Part shown: piece after piece, positions 59,881 through 64,000 of the stretch
Layout: every line of letters starts with the position of its first letter
Numbering within the stretch: position 1 is the stretch's first letter
Assembly: GCF_011759705.1 (NCBI RefSeq)
Contig: NZ_JAAOZF010000001.1
Location: 2,528,551-2,592,550 of the forward strand
Source: Microbacterium ulmi
GTDB lineage: Bacteria; Actinomycetota; Actinomycetes; Actinomycetales; Microbacteriaceae
Length of the DNA: 64,000 nucleotides
Reading direction: 5' to 3'
Translations under genes and position numbers: made by a program
The notes under the pieces: model-generated
Seen by the model: only the letters and a program-made list of their open reading frames with translations
Told to the model about the DNA's origin: nothing
Database searches by the model: none

Positions 59881-61083
59881 ATGTCGACCGGACCCTGGCC
59901 GCCCGCAGACCCGCAGCCGGGGTTCTCGTCGCCTCTCGCGCAGTCGCCGCTGACACCGCCGGAACCGGTCGCGCCCGCGCCCGTCTCTCCTGCTGCTCTG
60001 CCGGCGCTCTCGCGGAAGGGACGATCCGCGCCGATCTGGATCTTCGGCGTGCTCGTGTTCGCGCTGATCGCCCTCGTCGGCTACTTCCTGAACGCACTCG
60101 GGCCGTCGGCATCCGTCGTCGGCGCTCTTCTCGCGCTCGTCCCTCTCGCCGGGGTCCTGCTCGCCGTGCGGATCGTCGACAGGTGGGAGCCCGAGCCGCG
60201 CGGCCTGCTCGTCCTCGCCGCGGCGTGGGGCGCGATCGCCGCGATCGGGATCGCGCTCGGCGTCGACCTGCTCGTGACGATCGCGACGGGCGGCGACGCG
60301 TCGACCCGCGAGGTGTTCTCGTCGGTCGTGCAGGCGCCCCTCGTCGAGGAGTTCGCGAAGGGGCTCGGGGTCTTCCTGATCTTCGCGTCGGCGCGGCGCG
60401 CGTTCGACGGGCCGGTCGACGGCATCGTCTACGGCGCGCTCGTGGGGGCGGGGTTCGCCTTCACCGAGAACATCCAGTACTTCGCGATCAGCCTCATCGA
60501 GGGCGGCGTCGCCGACGTCTCGCAGACGTTCTTCCTGCGCGGCATCCTCTCGCCCTTCGCGCACGTCATGTTCACCTCGATCACGGGCTTCGCCGTCGGG
60601 CTGGCGGCGCGCCGCGGCGCGACGACGCGGCAGGCGGTGGGGCCGTGGGTCGTCGGGATGCTCGGCGCCGCGGCGCTGCACGCGTTCTGGAACGGCTCCG
60701 CCGTCTTCACGGACTTCTTCCGGCTCTACGTGACGGCGCAGGTGCCGCTGTTCCTGCTCTTCGTCTTCGGGATCGTCGCGCTGCGGCGCGAGGAGTCGCG
60801 CCTCACGCGGGCTCGGCTGGCCGAGTACGCCGACGCGGGGTGGTTCACGCCGCAGGAGGTCGACATGCTCGCGACGGGCGCGGGGCGCAGGGCCGCCCTC
60901 GCGTGGGCACGGACGCTCCGGGGCGACAGGACGGCCGTGATGAAGAGGTTCATCGCGGACGCGACGGCCCTCGCGATGGCGAGGCAGCGGGCGCTCACGG
61001 GCAGGGATGCCGCAACCGCGCAGGACGAGCGGACCCTGCTCGAGCGCACGAGCGCCGCGCGCGCGGCGCTGTTCGCGCCATAG
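59881..61083 (+). CDS. PrsW-family intramembrane metalloprotease
   Basis: Membrane protease related to PrsW, which cuts the anti-sigma factor RsiW in Bacillus. It has 400 residues: a Pro-rich cytoplasmic start, about eight helices (52-300) and a cytoplasmic tail. The conserved motifs are APLVEEFAKGLG (E-E), FAFTENIQYF (E-N) and histidines in FAHVMFTS and LHAFWNG. The target in actinobacteria is unknown, and no anti-sigma gene is adjacent. The ATG has TAGGCT six bases before it. Confidence 0.92.
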   Translation: MSTGPWPPADPQPGFSSPLAQSPLTPPEPVAPAPVSPAALPALSRKGRSAPIWIFGVLVFALIALVGYFLNALGPSASVVGALLALVPLAGVLLAVRIVDRWEPEPRGLLVLAAAWGAIAAIGIALGVDLLVTIATGGDASTREVFSSVVQAPLVEEFAKGLGVFLIFASARRAFDGPVDGIVYGALVGAGFAFTENIQYFAISLIEGGVADVSQTFFLRGILSPFAHVMFTSITGFAVGLAARRGATTRQAVGPWVVGMLGAAALHAFWNGSAVFTDFFRLYVTAQVPLFLLFVFGIVALRREESRLTRARLAEYADAGWFTPQEVDMLATGAGRRAALAWARTLRGDRTAVMKRFIADATALAMARQRALTGRDAATAQDERTLLERTSAARAALFAP

Positions 61084-61104
61084 GCACGGGTGCCCACATC
61101 AGAA

Positions 61105-61153
61105 CTCAGCGCTCGGTGCCGCGGCGATGCCTGCGTGTCAACCGAGCGCTGAG
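61105..61153. terminator. Long hairpin between prsW and thrE-like genes
   Basis: CTCAGCGCTCGGT (61105-61117) and ACCGAGCGCTGAG (61141-61153) are perfect 13-base arms with a 23-base loop; TCAG/CTGA outside extends them. It lies 22 bases past the prsW stop and 39 before the end of the convergent gene, so it may end both. Confidence 0.65.
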
Positions 61154-61192
61154 CTGATCTGCCTCCAGCGTGCCAAAGCCGCGCAGAGCCCG

Positions 61193-62518
61193 TCAAGACC
61201 TCTTCTTCGACGGCGGATGCCGCCACGCGCGCGTGACGGCGGTCATGTCGCGGCTGAAGCCTGCGCCCACCATCATGCCGATCGCGATCGCGACGAGCGA
61301 TACGAAGGTCTGCACGACCGTGTCGAGCGCCCCCGCAGCCCCGGCGGCGACCTCCGTGATCCCGATGAACCCGAGCGCTCCGGGGACGAGCAGCCAGTAC
61401 GCGCACGTCAGCATGACGGCGCTCGGAGGAGCCGTGCGGATGCGTCGCACGAGATGGACCGCGGGGACGACGGCGGCCGCTCCGACGAAGCCCGACAGCT
61501 CCGCGCCCAGCAGGGCGTTGCCGGCGAGCTGAGCCGCGTAGGCGACGACGAGGGCGGACAGGATCCAGGGGATCGCCCCGCGCGGTGCGACCGAGAACAG
61601 CGCGAACCCGGCGCTCGTGAGGACGATGCCGACCCACGGCGCCCACCAGCCGAGGGTGTCCGGCGTGGCGGCCGGGACATGGATGCCCACGACCGTGATC
61701 GCCCCGAAGACCCCGAAGGCGAGCAGGCCCAGCTGCGCGACGCCGTAGACCATGCGGCTGGCGCCGGCGATGACCTGGCTGCTCGTGAGCTCGACGGCTG
61801 CGACCGTCAGGGTGAGCCCCGGAAGGAAGCTCACGAGCGCAGGGGCGACGAGCCGCAGAGGATCGTCGTCGACGAACGGCACGACCAGCCACGCCGTGAG
61901 CGAGGTCACGGCGAACGCCGTGAAGACGGGCAGCAGCAGCGACAGCGTCGCGACCCTCGCCCCGAACACGACGATCGCGCCGACGATCGCGCCCAGCACG
62001 ACGTAGACGGGCAGCGCCGTCGCCGTGGGGTTGAGCACCATCCCGAACCCGAGCGTCAGGATCGTGTGCCCGAGGATCGTGACCGCCACGGGGAACCGCG
62101 GGGGAGCGGCGCGGATGCGTGCGGCCTCCGCCACGACGTCGCGCGGCGGCATCCGCGTGTCGACGGCTCTCCCGATGAGGCGCTCGATGCCGCCCGCCTG
62201 GTCCAGTCGCAGGCTCGTCCCCTCGGCGGGGAAGATCGCGGTGTGGGCGGGCGTCGTCGAGGGGTCCTCGACGAGGACGAGCGTCGGGAGGACGAACGTG
62301 CGCAGATCGGGCCTGTCGTAGGCGCGCGAGAGCTGGTGCAGCGTGTCCTCGACGTCGTTCGTCGCCTGCGTCGATGCGAGCATCGACGTGCCCACCGCGC
62401 CCAGCATCTCCGGAACCCCGGCCGTGTCGGGATCGGGTCGGGGCGCAGGCTCCGACCGGCGGCGCAGGGCGCCGACGGCGGCGCGCACACGATCGAGGAG
62501 ACCCGTCATGCGCCCCAT
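61193..62518 (-). CDS. Threonine/serine exporter (ThrE) family protein
   Basis: Amino-acid exporter of the ThrE family, 441 residues, in the inner membrane. The soluble N-terminal part (about 30-150, LGAVGTSMLASTQATNDVEDTLHQL) is the ThrE/YjjP domain, thought to have a hydrolase-like fold. About ten helices follow to residue 430 (YVVLGAIVGAIVVFGARVATL, FLPGLTLTVAAVELTSSQVIAGASRM). The latter is the substrate-path motif of the family. The start may be the ATG at 62518 or that at 62509 (MTGLLDRV). Confidence 0.91.
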   Translation of the reverse strand: MGRMTGLLDRVRAAVGALRRRSEPAPRPDPDTAGVPEMLGAVGTSMLASTQATNDVEDTLHQLSRAYDRPDLRTFVLPTLVLVEDPSTTPAHTAIFPAEGTSLRLDQAGGIERLIGRAVDTRMPPRDVVAEAARIRAAPPRFPVAVTILGHTILTLGFGMVLNPTATALPVYVVLGAIVGAIVVFGARVATLSLLLPVFTAFAVTSLTAWLVVPFVDDDPLRLVAPALVSFLPGLTLTVAAVELTSSQVIAGASRMVYGVAQLGLLAFGVFGAITVVGIHVPAATPDTLGWWAPWVGIVLTSAGFALFSVAPRGAIPWILSALVVAYAAQLAGNALLGAELSGFVGAAAVVPAVHLVRRIRTAPPSAVMLTCAYWLLVPGALGFIGITEVAAGAAGALDTVVQTFVSLVAIAIGMMVGAGFSRDMTAVTRAWRHPPSKKRS

Positions 62519-62592
62519 CCCACCATCTGCGGACGACTCGCGACAGTGCCGCTCGCGTTGACCCGATCGACCGCCTCGGGTTGGATGGAGTC

Positions 62593-62961
62593 ATGACTGA
62601 CGACCGCACCAAGCCCGACATCGACGCTCCCGAGGGTCCTGCACCCTCCGAGCTCGTCATCCGCGACCTCATCGTGGGCGACGGCGCCGAGGCGAAGCCC
62701 GGAGACACCGTGACCGTTCACTACGCGGGTGTCGAGTACGAATCCGGCGAGGAGTTCGACTCCTCGTGGAACCGGGGCGAGAGCATCCAGTTCCCCCTGC
62801 GCGGCCTCATCCAGGGATGGCAGGACGGCATCCCGGGCATGAAGGTCGGGGGTCGTCGCGAGCTCGTGATCCCTCCGCACCTCGCCTACGGACCCGCGGG
62901 AGGACACTTCCTCGGGGGCAAGACGCTCATCTTCGTGATCGACCTCATCGCGGTCGGCTGA
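62593..62961 (+). CDS. FKBP-type peptidyl-prolyl isomerase
   Basis: Prolyl isomerase of 122 residues, cytoplasmic (no signal). The FKBP core has VTVHYAGVEYESGEEFDSSW, GLIQGWQDGIPGMKVGGRRELVIPPHLAYG and LIFVIDLIAVG at the end. All expected active-site aromatics (Tyr, Phe, Trp, Tyr, Phe) are present. The last 35 bases of the gene are copied twice in the spacer downstream. TTGGAT is six bases from the ATG. Confidence 0.95.
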   Translation: MTDDRTKPDIDAPEGPAPSELVIRDLIVGDGAEAKPGDTVTVHYAGVEYESGEEFDSSWNRGESIQFPLRGLIQGWQDGIPGMKVGGRRELVIPPHLAYGPAGGHFLGGKTLIFVIDLIAVG

Positions 62962-63114
62962 CCGCGATGCCTTGGCTCGGGGTCGTCTGTACCGTCGGGC
63001 TCGGGTGTCCTCTGGTTCCGCGCGGTCGTCACGACCGCGCGGCTTCGTGATCGACCTCATCGCGGTCGGCTGACCGCGGCTTCGTGATCGACCTCATCGC
63101 GGTCGGCTGACCGC
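62931..63114 (+). repeat. FKBP 3' end copied twice downstream
   Basis: The exact 35 bases that end the FKBP gene (from CTTCGTGATC to CTGACCGC) occur at 62931-62965 and again at 63043-63077 and 63080-63114; the last two are 37-base tandem units. They encode the tail FVIDLIAVG and its stop, without a start. Extra copies arose by local duplication and seem not to be translated. Confidence 0.92.
63021..63039. terminator. Hairpin in the FKBP downstream spacer
   Basis: CGCGGTCGT, C, ACGACCGCG gives perfect 9-base arms around a single base, 60 bases past the FKBP stop. No U tract follows. It lies just before the second copy of the repeated tail. Confidence 0.45.
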
Positions 63115-63127
63115 TCCCCGCACGACG

Positions 63128-63166
63128 ACGGATGCCGCGGCCCTCGGGTCGCGGCATCCGTCTTCT
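63128..63166 (+). terminator. Intrinsic terminator-like hairpin before yceI
   Basis: ACGGATGCCGCG and CGCGGCATCCGT are perfect 12-base arms with a 10-base loop, followed by the pyrimidine-rich CTTCTCTC. It probably ends FKBP transcription. The 325-base spacer to yceI holds this, the tail copies and presumably the yceI promoter, which I could not locate with confidence. Confidence 0.7.
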
Positions 63167-63286
63167 CTCGACCGATCTCACAGGACGTGAAGAAATCCAG
63201 GGGAACCGGGAATACATGCGTGTGAATGCAACTTGTCCCGTGTCAGACTCGCCGCGCTGTGCGGCGCCATCCCACCAAGGAGAGAC

Positions 63287-63847
63287 ATGACCGACACGAC
63301 GATCGACGTTCCCGGCTACCGTGCGGGCACCTGGGTGCTCGACCCCTCGCACAGCGAGGTCGGCTTCAGCGTGCGCCACATGATGATCTCGAAGGTGCGC
63401 GGCGCCTTCGGCATCAAGAGCGCCACCCTCATCGCGCCCGAGAACCCGCTCGAGGCGAAGGTCGAGGCGTTCGTCGACGCGTCCTCCCTCTCGACGAAGG
63501 ACGACGGCCGCGACGCCCACCTGCGCTCCGCCGACTTCTTCGACGTCGAGAACCACCCCTCGATCGAGTTCGTCTCGACCGGCGTGCGCATCGAGGACGG
63601 CGACTTCCTCGTCGACGGCGACCTGACGATCCGCGGCATCACGAAGCCCGTCACGTTCGAGTTCGACTTCGGCGGCTTCGGAGCCGACCCGTGGGGCAGC
63701 TACAAGGCCGGCGCGACCGCCAAGACGGTCATCAACCGCGAGGACTTCGGTCTCACGTGGAACGCCGCCCTCGAGACGGGCGGCGTGCTCGTCGGCAAGG
63801 ACGTCACGATCACGCTCGACCTGCAGGGCGCGCTCCAGCAGGACTGA
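63287..63847 (+). CDS. YceI-family lipid-binding protein
   Basis: Lipocalin-like protein of 186 residues in the YceI family, which binds isoprenoid lipids. The sequence GTWVLDPSHSEVGFSVRHMMISKVRGAF is the family start; DPWGSYKAGATAKTVINREDFGLTWN is the characteristic later region. There is no signal peptide, so it is cytoplasmic, as in many actinobacteria. AAGGAGAG stands four bases before the ATG at 63287. The frame is open for 18 codons upstream but without a start signal. Confidence 0.94.
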   Translation: MTDTTIDVPGYRAGTWVLDPSHSEVGFSVRHMMISKVRGAFGIKSATLIAPENPLEAKVEAFVDASSLSTKDDGRDAHLRSADFFDVENHPSIEFVSTGVRIEDGDFLVDGDLTIRGITKPVTFEFDFGGFGADPWGSYKAGATAKTVINREDFGLTWNAALETGGVLVGKDVTITLDLQGALQQD

Positions 63848-63856
63848 CGCGACGAG

Positions 63857-63908
63857 AGGGGCGGATGCCGCAGCCCGCGCGAGAGCGCAGGGCTCGGCAT
63901 CCGCCCCT
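63857..63908. terminator. Strong bidirectional terminator after yceI
   Basis: AGGGGCGGATGCCG (63857-63870) and CGGCATCCGCCCCT (63895-63908) are perfect 14-base arms, followed by TCGTCGTC. It stands between the yceI stop and the end of the convergent gene at 63917, serving both. Confidence 0.8.
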
Positions 63909-63916
63909 TCGTCGTC

Positions 63917-64000
63917 CTAGGGCTCGGGATGCAGCGCGTCGTACGCGCGGAAGCGCGGACTCAGCCGCACGAGGAACGCGACGAGGCCGACGATGACGAA
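63917..64000 (-). CDS. C-terminal end of a membrane protein, partial
   Basis: The last 27 codons of a minus-strand gene that enters from the window edge: FVIVGLVAFLVRLSPRFRAY and then DALHPEP. The stop codon TAG is at 63919-63917. The segment looks like the end of a last membrane helix followed by a short cytoplasmic tail. The protein family cannot be told from this piece. A strong terminator follows its stop. Confidence 0.7.
   Translation of the reverse strand, partial: FVIVGLVAFLVRLSPRFRAYDALHPEP

Noticed and set aside
63043-63114. Small genes or truncated FKBP copies
   Set aside because: The copies hold only the last codons and stop, with no start codon or ribosome binding site in frame.
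1-64000. tRNA or rRNA genes, prophage or insertion sequences
   Set aside because: I looked for conserved tRNA arms, rRNA segments, transposase and integrase motifs and found none; a dedicated RNA search could still reveal a small RNA.

Overview
The window is a high-GC actinobacterial chromosome segment, most likely from Microbacteriaceae and probably Microbacterium or a close relative. This rests on the base composition, the gene content (nusA-ylxR-infB-rbfA-truB-ribF, a fused TrpEG-type synthase, NRDE, PrsW and YcnI proteins), frequent GTG starts, the dense GGATGCC/GGCATCC motif and many leaderless-type starts. I saw no rRNA, tRNA, CRISPR array, prophage or insertion sequence.

Region 1 (1-6.0 kb, all minus strand): pyruvate formate-lyase with the first codons of a following gene, two GntR-like palindromes upstream, a stand-alone MurE-like ligase, and a YcnI copper-type secreted protein with a membrane partner. 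Region 2 (6.1-7.4 kb): the site-2 protease Rip/RseP. Region 3 (7.4-20.3 kb): a block rich in redox enzymes lies between rip and ispG, which are usually close together in related genomes. It holds an ECF42 sigma factor with its DGPF/YCII partner, a TrpEG/PhzE-type synthase behind a clear tryptophan attenuator (leader MHANLTWWPAS), an SDR, an F420/NADP reductase-like protein, an NhaA-DsbA fusion, a SnoaL-like protein, an HxlR-controlled LLM/FAD oxidoreductase pair, an aldo/keto reductase and an LtrA membrane protein.

Region 4 (20.3-39.6 kb): the core cluster ispG, a VOC protein, an RNB exonuclease, proS, a LOG protein, a DUF308-lipase fusion, nusA, ylxR, infB, rbfA, mutY, a DUF559 nuclease-like gene bracketed by two 62-bp palindromes, a uridine kinase-like gene, truB, ribF and small membrane proteins. 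Region 5 (39.6-44.6 kb): a deoxyribose/aldehyde module with two different deoC genes, a complete aldehyde dehydrogenase and a short one without an active site, then an NRDE protein. Region 6 (44.6-53.3 kb): coaBC, a glycerophosphodiesterase behind an 11-bp direct repeat, a lipoprotein, an SNF2-type helicase, pfkA and oligopeptidase B. Region 7 (53.5-64 kb): PiT phosphate transporter with a long charged tail, a cAMP-phosphodiesterase-like enzyme, aspartase behind a palindromic operator candidate, a DUF4190 protein, an FAH-family hydrolase, PrsW, a ThrE-type exporter, an FKBP whose 3' end is copied twice downstream, YceI, and the end of a membrane protein gene.

Three signals recur across the window: (i) a TANNNT hexamer 6-8 bases before the start codon of many genes, suggesting leaderless mRNAs; (ii) the GGATGCC/GGCATCC motif, kept even where it forces unusual codons; (iii) perfect hairpins between convergent genes. 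No undescribed system is certain. The best leads are the palindrome-bracketed nuclease gene, the two-subunit-like aldehyde dehydrogenase pair, the trp attenuator on a PhzE-like gene and the repeated FKBP tail.
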